Shown: one piece after another, positions 1 to 5,513 of the stretch
Layout of the letters: each line of letters starts with the position of its first letter
Position numbering within the stretch: the first letter of the stretch is position 1
Source: Tannerella sp.
GTDB taxonomy: Bacteria > Bacteroidota > Bacteroidia > Bacteroidales > Tannerellaceae
Direction: 5' to 3'
Assembly: GCA_031261145.1 (NCBI GenBank)
Contig: JAISJX010000406.1
Coordinates: 1 to 5,513 of the forward strand
DNA length: 5,513 nt
The notes under the pieces: model-generated
What the model was told of the DNA's origin: nothing
The model's input: the letters and a program-made list of their open reading frames with translations, nothing else
The model's database searches: none
Translations under genes and position numbers: made by a program

Positions 1-2418
1 CCGTCCGATACATTTATTAATATGGCCGGGAATCTCGACGCCTGTTATACCAAAACGACGACGCCCGATAAACGGCGTGCGATTGAAGAGGCTTTCGGTG
101 GCGGACTGGACGATTGCATCCAAAGCGCCGTCCGTTTTTTTGAAAACCTGACGTTTTATTATACGGCGCGTGAGATCGTACATTATTATTATACGTTAGG
201 CATACTGACCGATATATCCCGTCAGGTCAATGCGTGGCGGGAGGATAAGAACTGTATGCTGATTGCCGATACGACCGAGCTGTTAAACAAGGTGATAGAT
301 GGGAGCGATGTACCTTTTATCTACGAAAAAACGGGTACGCATATCGACCATTATATGATTGACGAATTTCAGGACACGAGTGAGATGCAATGGCATAACT
401 TCCGTCCGTTGGTCAGGGAAAGTCTTGCTTATCAGCGTGCCAACCTGATTGTGGGAGACATCAAACAGAGTATCTACCGTTTCCGCAACTCCGACTGGAC
501 ATTGCTGGACGAACAAGTCAAACTGGATTTTTCCGAAAAAGAAACGGCAGAAAAAACGTTGATGGAAAACTGGCGAAGCCTGCGCCATATTGTCGAATTT
601 AACAATACGCTTTTTACGATTGTCCCGGAGTTGTTGCAAATCGAATATAACCAGGGTCTGGACGAATCATCGCTTAGCAGTGAGAAACGCGGGATGTATG
701 CGACAAAGATAGTGTCGGCATACGACCGCAGTTTTCAACATGTAGCGCCGCCGTTCCAATCGAGAGACGGTCATGTGCGAATCGAATTTCTGCCGGAGGA
801 CGAAGAAACGAGTTGGAAAGACAGGGCGCTGGAGCGTATTCCACCCTTGGCGGAGCGCTTGCAGGCGAACGGCTATGCGCTTCGGGATATAGCTATTCTG
901 GTGCGTACCAGAGCGGAAGGGATGCGGGTTGCGGAGACGTTGCTCGCTTACAGGGAGGAACATCTTTCGTCGCCCTATCAGTATGATATTATTTCGGAGG
1001 ATGCTTTAATTGTCGGTAATTCGTCTTCTGTTCGATTTATTATCAGTATGTTGCAGTATCTGAATCATCCGGATGATCCGACGGTGGAAAGACTGGCGCA
1101 AATGGCATATACCATGATGCGGGGAAAAGCGCAGGCCGTAACGGCGGAAGGTCTTGTCCTCAATGATATAAATGCCGCTTTTCCTACAGAGACCCTGTTG
1201 GCGCTCCAACGGCTTTCGCACCGTTCGTTCTACGAAACAGTCGAGGGCATCTACCGGCTTTTTGAGTTGGAATTTCCTGAAAATGAGCAGATATTTATTC
1301 AGGCATTCCTGGATATTGTCGCCGGATATGCAGAAAAAGAACCGACGGATACGGATAAATTCCTGAATTGGTGGGCGGAATCGGGATACAGGGAGAAAAT
1401 AGCTACGCCCGATTCGCAGAATGCCATTCGCATCCTGACCATTCATAAATCGAAAGGACTTGGATTCAAGGTGGTTATCGTTCCGTTTGGCGATTGGGAT
1501 GTGGATCAGAAAAGCGGTTCCATCCTCTGGTGTCATCCGCAGGAAGCGCCTTTCAATCAATTGCATATAGTGCCGGTTGGTTATTCTAAAAACCTGAACA
1601 GGACTTGTTTTGCGGAAGCGTATTATCACGAAAAACTGCACGCTTACATCGATAATCTGAATGCGCTGTACGTTGCCTTTACGCGGGCGAAGGAGGAACT
1701 GATTATCTTTTCTCCCGGTGCGGACGTGAAGCGTACAAAGATTATATCCAAGCTGTTGCGGGACAGTATGCAGGAAACCGGCATTGATTCTACCCGCGCC
1801 GGACAGGCGTTGCAGCCTTTGTCCGGCGGTTTTCATGCGGAAGATGAATTTTTCGAGTGGGGCGACTGGTGGCATCCCGCACCGGAGCCGCCCATAGCGA
1901 CGGACGAGGTTCCGATGCGGCATATTCCTTCCGTCCTGCCCGACGAACGGCTTCACTTGCGATTGCACCGCAAAGGCGGCTTTTTGGACGATAAGCAACG
2001 GCGGTACGGCCTTTTGATGCACGATCTGTTGAGCCGGATTCGGACGAAAGCCGACATCCGCCCGGCGGTGAAACTCAAAGAGGCGGCCGGAGAAGTCAAT
2101 CCGCCGGAAGCCGCCGAGCTGATTGGACGGTTGGAATCCATTTTGGAGGCGCCGGACGTAAAAAAATGGTTTGACGGTTCGATGTCGGTGATGAATGAGG
2201 CGGAAATTCTCTTCGATAACGGAAATTCGCGCCGTCCCGACCGGGTGATGATGGATAGGGGAGTAGTTTATGTGATTGATTATAAATTTGGTGGATATAA
2301 GGAAACACGCTACAGGCAACAGATAAAGAGATACCGGTCGCTTATTCAGGAAATGGGATATCAGCAGGTAAACGGCTATCTTTGGTATGTAGAATTGGGA
2401 GAAATCGAGGCGGTTTGA
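1..2418 (+). CDS. addA: AddA/RecB-like ATP-dependent helicase-nuclease (5' partial)
   Basis: The frame is open from base 1, so the first ATG (22) is internal and the N-terminus is missing; 805 residues are visible, numbered here from base 1. Superfamily 1 (UvrD/RecB) helicase motifs occur in order: II DEFQDTS (121-127), III VGDIKQSIYRFRN (151-163), NWRS (190-193), ILVRTR (about 299-304), V TIHKSKGLGFK (480-490) and VI YVAFTRAKE (557-565). Walker A lies upstream of the window. A C-terminal PD-(D/E)XK nuclease follows, with His674 in LMHDLL, Asp747 in RPDR, Asp760-Tyr-Lys762 and the trailing Gln774-x3-Tyr778, so both activities look intact. By family knowledge such proteins pair with AddB to resect double-strand breaks for RecA loading; Bacteroidota AddA-like proteins run to roughly 1050 residues, so about a quarter is probably missing. 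Calling it AddA rather than RecB rests on the overall resemblance to Bacteroidota homologues; the AddB partner is not visible and may lie upstream. Confidence 0.93.
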   Translation, partial: PSDTFINMAGNLDACYTKTTTPDKRRAIEEAFGGGLDDCIQSAVRFFENLTFYYTAREIVHYYYTLGILTDISRQVNAWREDKNCMLIADTTELLNKVIDGSDVPFIYEKTGTHIDHYMIDEFQDTSEMQWHNFRPLVRESLAYQRANLIVGDIKQSIYRFRNSDWTLLDEQVKLDFSEKETAEKTLMENWRSLRHIVEFNNTLFTIVPELLQIEYNQGLDESSLSSEKRGMYATKIVSAYDRSFQHVAPPFQSRDGHVRIEFLPEDEETSWKDRALERIPPLAERLQANGYALRDIAILVRTRAEGMRVAETLLAYREEHLSSPYQYDIISEDALIVGNSSSVRFIISMLQYLNHPDDPTVERLAQMAYTMMRGKAQAVTAEGLVLNDINAAFPTETLLALQRLSHRSFYETVEGIYRLFELEFPENEQIFIQAFLDIVAGYAEKEPTDTDKFLNWWAESGYREKIATPDSQNAIRILTIHKSKGLGFKVVIVPFGDWDVDQKSGSILWCHPQEAPFNQLHIVPVGYSKNLNRTCFAEAYYHEKLHAYIDNLNALYVAFTRAKEELIIFSPGADVKRTKIISKLLRDSMQETGIDSTRAGQALQPLSGGFHAEDEFFEWGDWWHPAPEPPIATDEVPMRHIPSVLPDERLHLRLHRKGGFLDDKQRRYGLLMHDLLSRIRTKADIRPAVKLKEAAGEVNPPEAAELIGRLESILEAPDVKKWFDGSMSVMNEAEILFDNGNSRRPDRVMMDRGVVYVIDYKFGGYKETRYRQQIKRYRSLIQEMGYQQVNGYLWYVELGEIEAV

Positions 2419-2458
2419 ACAGGTTTTGAAGGAAATTTCGTCAAACCGTTTTATTATT
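2411..2458 (+). terminator. Probable intrinsic terminator after the addA-like gene
   Basis: CGGTTTGA (2411-2418, ending in the stop codon of the helicase gene) is a perfect 8-base inverted repeat of TCAAACCG (2441-2448), followed directly by TTTTATTATT (2449-2458). The 22-base loop is long and the stem only moderately GC-rich, so this is a plausible but not ideal Rho-independent terminator. Its place between a repair gene and a phospholipid unit with its own promoter fits termination. Confidence 0.55.
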
Positions 2459-2479
2459 CAACAAAAAAGAATACTTTTG
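2449..2479 (+). promoter_or_regulatory. Bacteroidota-type promoter for psd
   Basis: TACTTTTG (2472-2479) matches the Bacteroidota -7 element TAnnTTTG exactly. TTTT (2449-2452), 19 bases upstream, is a 3-of-4 match to the -33 element TTTG at normal spacing. Transcription would start a few bases after 2479, just before the ATG at 2489. The -33 half lies in the T-run of the preceding terminator. This arrangement argues against the upstream TTG (2426) as the psd start, because that codon would be outside the transcript. Confidence 0.7.
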
Positions 2480-2488
2480 TGGCATATT

Positions 2489-3190
2489 ATGAAAACAAAT
2501 ATGAAAGTACATAAAGAAGGAACGGGACTTTTATTGTCGTTGTTTACTTTTTTGTTTGTCGTGAATTTGACGATTTACTATACGGTGAGTAAGGGAATAT
2601 TCCTTTATATCGTATTGTTTCTGTCGGTTACGGTATTCCTGCTGACGCTTAACTTTTTCAGGATTCCGCACCGTCGTTACCCGTATGACTCGGAAGGGCT
2701 GGTCATTGCCCCTGCCGACGGGACGATTGTTGCGATTGAGGAAGTGATGGAAAATGAATATTTTCACGAAAAACGGTTGCAGGTTTCCATTTTTATGTCG
2801 CTTTTTAATGTTCATGCCAATTGGTTTCCGGTGAATGGGACGGTTAAGTTGGTCTCTCACCAGAATGGACGTTTCAAAGCGGCTTATCTGCCGAAAAGCA
2901 GTATGGAAAACGAACGCTCAACGATAGTTATCACGACCCGCATGGGCGATGAAGTGCTGGCGCGTCAAATCGCCGGGGCGTTGGCTCGCCGTATCGTCAC
3001 GTATGCAAAGGTTGGCGAAGAAGGCAGTGTCAATGAGCAAATGGGATTTATTAAATTTGGCTCGCGTGTGGATATGTTTCTTCCCGTAGGGACGGAAATA
3101 TTGGTGGAAATGGATCAGAAAGTGACTGCCACCCAGACGCCTGTCGCACGCCTGCATAAGATTAACTATGATTATCCGTCTCCAACATGA
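2489..3190 (+). CDS. psd: Phosphatidylserine decarboxylase (PSD-A type)
   Basis: Converts phosphatidylserine to phosphatidylethanolamine at the inner membrane, using a pyruvoyl group made by self-cleavage. From ATG 2489 the protein has 233 residues, close to the roughly 230 of Bacteroidota homologues. It has two hydrophobic segments (about 11-31 and 34-57), then APADG with Asp77, NVHANWFP with His109, and IKFGSRVD, where cleavage between Gly191 and Ser192 would turn the serine into the pyruvoyl prosthetic group. Asp77, His109 and Ser192 correspond to the family's Asp-His-Ser set. The frame is open back to TTG 2426, but that start lies within the terminator and ahead of the promoter, so I reject it; ATG 2501 (MKVHKEGTG) is a real alternative that gives a more usual leader. 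The final codon overlaps the start of pssA by ATGA, implying translational coupling with the enzyme that makes its substrate. Confidence 0.95.
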   Translation: MKTNMKVHKEGTGLLLSLFTFLFVVNLTIYYTVSKGIFLYIVLFLSVTVFLLTLNFFRIPHRRYPYDSEGLVIAPADGTIVAIEEVMENEYFHEKRLQVSIFMSLFNVHANWFPVNGTVKLVSHQNGRFKAAYLPKSSMENERSTIVITTRMGDEVLARQIAGALARRIVTYAKVGEEGSVNEQMGFIKFGSRVDMFLPVGTEILVEMDQKVTATQTPVARLHKINYDYPSPT

Positions 3191-3951
3191 ACATCCGTAA
3201 ACACATACCCAACACCCTGACTTGCGCCAATCTGGCGTTTGGCTGTTATGCCTGCATCCTGGCGTTGTGCGGGAATTATTTGTGCGCCGTGATCGCCATT
3301 TTTATTGCGGCGGGGTTCGATTTTTTGGACGGGTTTGCCGCCCGTTTGTTAAAAGCGTTTTCCCCGATAGGAAAAGATTTGGATTCTCTGGCGGATATGG
3401 TCAGTTTTGGCGTGGCGCCGGGGATGATTTTGTTCGATTTTCTGGACCGGTTGCAGAAAACCGTTGATGGGGGATGTCCGGTTTACGGTAAACTTTTTCT
3501 GTTGGCAGCTTTTGCGATTCCCGTTTTTTCGGCTTTGCGCCTGGCTAAATTTAATAACGATGAGCGGCAGAAAACTTCGTTCGTCGGACTGCCTGTTCCG
3601 GCAAATGCTATCTTTTGGGCGCCGCTGATTTATGTATTAAGCCCGCTTGTTGCGGATAAAACGGTTTTTCCCGGTTTGTTGCCGGTGGATTTTTCGGCTG
3701 ATCTTTCCGGTTTTCCGGTGTTGGGCTTGTTGATTGTCCTGTCGTTGCTCGCGCTCGGCATGTCGCTGCTGCTGGTTTCGGAGATTCCGATGTTCTCGCT
3801 GAAAATAAAGTCGTTGGCCTGGAAGGGAAATGAATTGCGTTACATTCTTATCCTGTCGGCGGTGGTGCTGGTGGTCTGTTTTGGCTTTCTGGGCATAACG
3901 ATAACGATGCTGTTATACATACTCTTGTCTATTTTTAACAACCGGGTGTGA
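3187..3951 (+). CDS. pssA: CDP-diacylglycerol-serine O-phosphatidyltransferase
   Basis: Makes phosphatidylserine from CDP-diacylglycerol and L-serine, feeding the decarboxylase encoded just upstream. The 254-residue protein carries a perfect CDP-alcohol phosphatidyltransferase signature D-x2-DG-x2-AR-x8-G-x3-D-x3-D: Asp45, Asp48, Gly49, Ala52, Arg53, Gly62, Asp66 and Asp70. The aspartates bind the metal and substrate in this family. An N-terminal IPNTLTCANLAFGCYA (7-22) stretch is typical of the membrane-embedded PssA of Bacillus type, not the peripheral E. coli enzyme. Multiple hydrophobic helices cover most of the chain (about 10-43, 71-85, 102-118, 134-152, 176-199, 217-250), and LKIKSLAWKGNE near 205-216 precedes the last pair. 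The start ATG shares ATGA with the psd stop, so the two are almost certainly one transcript. The pathway order is reversed relative to gene order. No clear terminator follows. Confidence 0.95.
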   Translation: MNIRKHIPNTLTCANLAFGCYACILALCGNYLCAVIAIFIAAGFDFLDGFAARLLKAFSPIGKDLDSLADMVSFGVAPGMILFDFLDRLQKTVDGGCPVYGKLFLLAAFAIPVFSALRLAKFNNDERQKTSFVGLPVPANAIFWAPLIYVLSPLVADKTVFPGLLPVDFSADLSGFPVLGLLIVLSLLALGMSLLLVSEIPMFSLKIKSLAWKGNELRYILILSAVVLVVCFGFLGITITMLLYILLSIFNNRV

Positions 3952-3962
3952 ATAAAAAGTTT

Positions 3963-3970
3963 TACCTTTG
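3963..3970 (+). promoter_or_regulatory. -7 promoter element before the DUF4834 gene
   Basis: TACCTTTG matches TAnnTTTG exactly and lies 32 bases before ATG 4003, in the 51-base gap after pssA. I see no good TTTG-like -33 element 19-21 bases upstream, so this may be a weak or activator-dependent promoter adding to read-through from psd-pssA. The same ten bases, TACCTTTGTA, recur before the kinase gene. Confidence 0.5.
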
Positions 3971-4002
3971 TACGGTATTAATGTGAATCAAAGAAATTTT
4001 CT

Positions 4003-4263
4003 ATGCTTAGATTTATTGTAGTTATATTTTTATTTGGCTTTATACTGGTTGCACTGCTGGGATTCTCGGTGATCCGTTCGTTCATGTCGTTCTTTTTCGG
4101 GTCTCCGAAAAACAAAGGTCGACAGCAGCAACAGCAACGCAGTTCGTCATCCTCCGGCCAGTATCGCCAAAAAAGTCAGGCAAACGAACAGACCGTTATC
4201 CATAAAAAGCTGATTTCTGAGGAAGAAGGCGAATATGTGGATTACGAAGAAGTGAAAAAATAG
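4003..4263 (+). CDS. DUF4834 family small membrane protein, function unknown
   Basis: An 86-residue protein with three visible parts. Residues about 3-31 form one long hydrophobic segment, acting as a membrane anchor or uncleaved signal. Residues 35-62 are a polar low-complexity linker with GRQQQQQR and a run of five serines, basic overall. The C-terminal tail, KKLISEEEGEYVDYEEVKK, is strongly acidic. The EGEYVDYEEVK ending is what I recognise as the hallmark of DUF4834, a family of Bacteroidota proteins without known function. The likely orientation is N-terminus in the membrane with the tail in the cytoplasm, by the positive-inside tendency of the lysines and arginines after the helix. It lies between pssA and the methionine sulfoxide reductase gene, three bases from the latter. 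A role in phospholipid synthesis is only a guess from position. There is no Shine-Dalgarno sequence before ATG 4003. Confidence 0.85.
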   Translation: MLRFIVVIFLFGFILVALLGFSVIRSFMSFFFGSPKNKGRQQQQQRSSSSSGQYRQKSQANEQTVIHKKLISEEEGEYVDYEEVKK

Positions 4264-4266
4264 GTT

Positions 4267-4746
4267 ATGAATGAAAATATCGTTTGTCCCCCCAACCTCT
4301 CCAAAGAAGAAACGTATGAATCGCTGCTTCCCCAATTAGAGGCATTGGTCGCGAATGAGCCGGATTTAATTGCGAACCTGGCGAATATCAGCGCCGCCTT
4401 GCAACAGGTATTCGGATTTTTCTGGGTAGGATTTTATTTGGTGAAAGGGGATGAATTGGTTTTAGGCCCGTTTCAGGGGCCGGTGGCGTGTACGCGAATC
4501 GCTTTCGGGAGAGGCGTTTGCGGTACGGCGTGGAAAGAGCGGCGGACGGTCGTTGTCCCGGATGTCGAGCAGTTTCCGGGACATATCGCCTGCAACAGCG
4601 CATCTAAATCGGAAATCGTCGTTCCGCTCTTTGATAAAGCGCAGCAAATCATCGGCGTGCTGGATATTGACAGCGATGAGTGGAATACGTTTGATGAAAC
4701 GGACGGGAAATATCTGGGGGAAATTGGACGTACCATCATTTTCTGA
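4267..4746 (+). CDS. msrC: Free methionine-(R)-sulfoxide reductase (GAF domain)
   Basis: A stand-alone GAF-domain enzyme of 159 residues, the normal length for fRMsr (E. coli YebR/MsrC). It reduces free, not protein-bound, methionine-R-sulfoxide in the cytoplasm, with electrons probably from thioredoxin. FGFFWVGFYLVKGDELVLGPFQGPVACTRI is a near-exact family block. Three cysteines stand at 75 (VACTRI), 85 (GVCGTA) and 109 (HIACNS). Their spacing of 10 and 24 is identical to Cys84, Cys94 and Cys118 of the E. coli enzyme, where the last is the proposed nucleophile and the others resolve the disulfide, so the protein should be active. LDIDSDEWNTFDE near 138-150 is the usual C-terminal motif. ATG 4267 starts three bases after the DUF4834 stop and no promoter lies between, so the two are co-transcribed. 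A purely regulatory GAF protein is unlikely, given the conserved cysteines and lack of any other domain. Confidence 0.92.
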   Translation: MNENIVCPPNLSKEETYESLLPQLEALVANEPDLIANLANISAALQQVFGFFWVGFYLVKGDELVLGPFQGPVACTRIAFGRGVCGTAWKERRTVVVPDVEQFPGHIACNSASKSEIVVPLFDKAQQIIGVLDIDSDEWNTFDETDGKYLGEIGRTIIF

Positions 4747-4772
4747 CAAAACATGGCATTTTCATACCTTTG
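4740..4772 (+). promoter_or_regulatory. Bacteroidota-type promoter for the kinase gene
   Basis: TACCTTTG (4765-4772) is an exact TAnnTTTG match. TTTC (4740-4743), ending just before the upstream stop codon, is a 3-of-4 match to the -33 TTTG with a 21-base spacer. The kinase ATG (4783) comes only 10 bases after the element, implying a very short leader. It makes the kinase a separate transcription unit, at least in part. Confidence 0.6.
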
Positions 4773-4782
4773 TAACGATGAT

Positions 4783-5513
4783 ATGGGAAAATTAAAGATC
4801 ACGATAGCCTCTGAATATCAGAAAAATAAGGCGTTGCAACAATTCGTCGAAGCGTTGCCTCTTGTTTTTGAAAAAGAAGGCGCCCTTGTTTATGACAAAC
4901 GGAATGTGATTAAATGTTTTTCGCCGGATGCGTCCGGCGATATTTTGAGTAACGTTATCGTGAAGCAATATAAGCGTCCCAATCTCATTCAGCGCATCGT
5001 TTACAGTTTCTTTCGCCGCAGTAAGGCGGAAAGATCGTTCCGGAATGCCGCCGAGCTACGAAACAGGGGGATTGATACTCCCCGCGAGATCGCTTTTCTC
5101 GAACAGTGGTCGGGAGGATTGTTCAACTATGGATACTATGTGTCTGACGCAGACTATGCTCCGCCGATTTACGACAGATTGACCGCGCCTCCTGAATTTG
5201 ACCGGACAATGGCTTCTGATTTTGCCGCTTTTGCCGTCGAATTGCATGTAAAAGGTATCCTGCATCATGATCTCAATTCGACCAATGTGCTGTATCATAA
5301 CTGTGGAGACCATTTTCATTTTTCAGTAATCGACATAAACCGGATGCGTATTTTTCCCGCGGGAAAGCAGCCGTCCCGGAAAGATTGTCTTGAGAACCTG
5401 ACTCGTTTTACCGGGCAGATGGATTTGTTTGAGTATGTATTACGCTGTTATGCCGGAAAACGGGGATGGGACATCGAATCGACCGTACGCAACGGGCGTG
5501 CCGCAAAAATCCG
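4783..5513 (+). CDS. Kdo/WaaP-family lipopolysaccharide kinase (3' partial)
   Basis: The frame from ATG 4783 has no stop before the window ends, giving 243 codons plus two bases. It has an atypical protein-kinase fold signature. A candidate ATP-anchoring lysine is Lys61 in IVKQYK (Lys64 is the alternative). The catalytic loop is HHDLNSTNVLYH (161-172) with Asp163 and Asn168. The metal-binding DFG is replaced by DINR, with Asp184. HxDLxxxN followed by DxNR is characteristic of the Kdo kinase/WaaP (InaA) group, which phosphorylates sugars of the lipopolysaccharide inner core at the cytoplasmic face. Bacteroidota homologues are about 250 residues, so only a few C-terminal residues should be missing. 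The start is supported by family alignment (KLKITIASEYQ near the N-terminus). The acceptor sugar cannot be read from the sequence; phosphorylation of Kdo is the most likely role, and another small-molecule or protein target remains possible. Confidence 0.87.
   Translation, partial: MGKLKITIASEYQKNKALQQFVEALPLVFEKEGALVYDKRNVIKCFSPDASGDILSNVIVKQYKRPNLIQRIVYSFFRRSKAERSFRNAAELRNRGIDTPREIAFLEQWSGGLFNYGYYVSDADYAPPIYDRLTAPPEFDRTMASDFAAFAVELHVKGILHHDLNSTNVLYHNCGDHFHFSVIDINRMRIFPAGKQPSRKDCLENLTRFTGQMDLFEYVLRCYAGKRGWDIESTVRNGRAAKI

Noticed and set aside
1006..2319. A 437-codon open frame on the minus strand opposite the helicase gene
   Set aside because: It lies wholly antisense to a gene with clear helicase and nuclease motifs, its product is rich in Arg, His, Phe and Ile with no recognisable domain, and no promoter or start context supports it.
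2426..2488. TTG-initiated N-terminal extension of Psd by 21 residues
   Set aside because: The TTG lies within the putative terminator loop and ahead of the psd promoter, and the extension has no resemblance to the Psd family N-terminus.
3222..3467. 81-codon plus-strand frame inside pssA
   Set aside because: It overlaps the CDP-alcohol transferase signature in another frame and its translation shows no family feature.
3932..3958. TTTTTA and TAAAAA inverted repeat around the pssA stop codon
   Set aside because: The stem is only six A/T pairs with a 15-base loop and no T-run after it, too weak to be called a terminator.
4462..4802. Minus-strand frames of 95 and 109 codons opposite the reductase gene
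   Set aside because: They are shadows of the reductase coding strand; the conserved cysteine motifs leave no doubt about the real frame.
5056..5319. 87-codon minus-strand frame near the right end
   Set aside because: It is antisense to the kinase catalytic loop, which is well conserved on the plus strand.

Overview
The window is a compact, all-plus-strand stretch of bacterial chromosome that looks like a member of the Bacteroidota, most likely Bacteroidales. Three things point there. The gene content matches that group: an AddA-type helicase-nuclease, a short PSD-A type phosphatidylserine decarboxylase, PssA, a DUF4834 protein, a GAF-type methionine sulfoxide reductase and a Kdo/WaaP-like kinase. 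Three matches to the Bacteroidota -7 promoter element TAnnTTTG sit just before genes. The starts have almost no Shine-Dalgarno sequences. The genus cannot be fixed by eye.

Layout: (1) 1-2418 is the C-terminal part of an AddA/RecB-like ATP-dependent helicase-nuclease for double-strand break processing; its N-terminus with the Walker A motif lies before the window. (2) Its stop codon lies in an inverted repeat followed by a T-rich run, a probable intrinsic terminator (2411-2458), and a promoter for the next unit begins inside that T-run. (3) psd (2489-3190) and pssA (3187-3951) overlap by ATGA and encode the two final steps of phosphatidylethanolamine synthesis. (4) After a further promoter-like element come a small single-pass DUF4834 protein (4003-4263) and, three bases later, a free methionine-(R)-sulfoxide reductase (4267-4746). 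(5) Another promoter-like element precedes a Kdo/WaaP-family kinase gene (from 4783) that runs off the right edge; it has no stop codon in the window.

Functionally, psd and pssA form a phospholipid pair at the inner membrane, DUF4834 is a membrane-anchored companion of unknown role, the reductase repairs free oxidised methionine, and the kinase probably modifies the lipopolysaccharide inner core. Four of the five complete or right-hand genes therefore relate to the envelope. There is no mobile element, CRISPR array, tRNA or rRNA, and no gene-free stretch longer than about 70 bases. The window looks like ordinary core chromosome. I found no convincing undescribed system; the most informative points are the terminator/promoter overlap, the very short predicted mRNA leaders and the uncharacterised DUF4834 protein.
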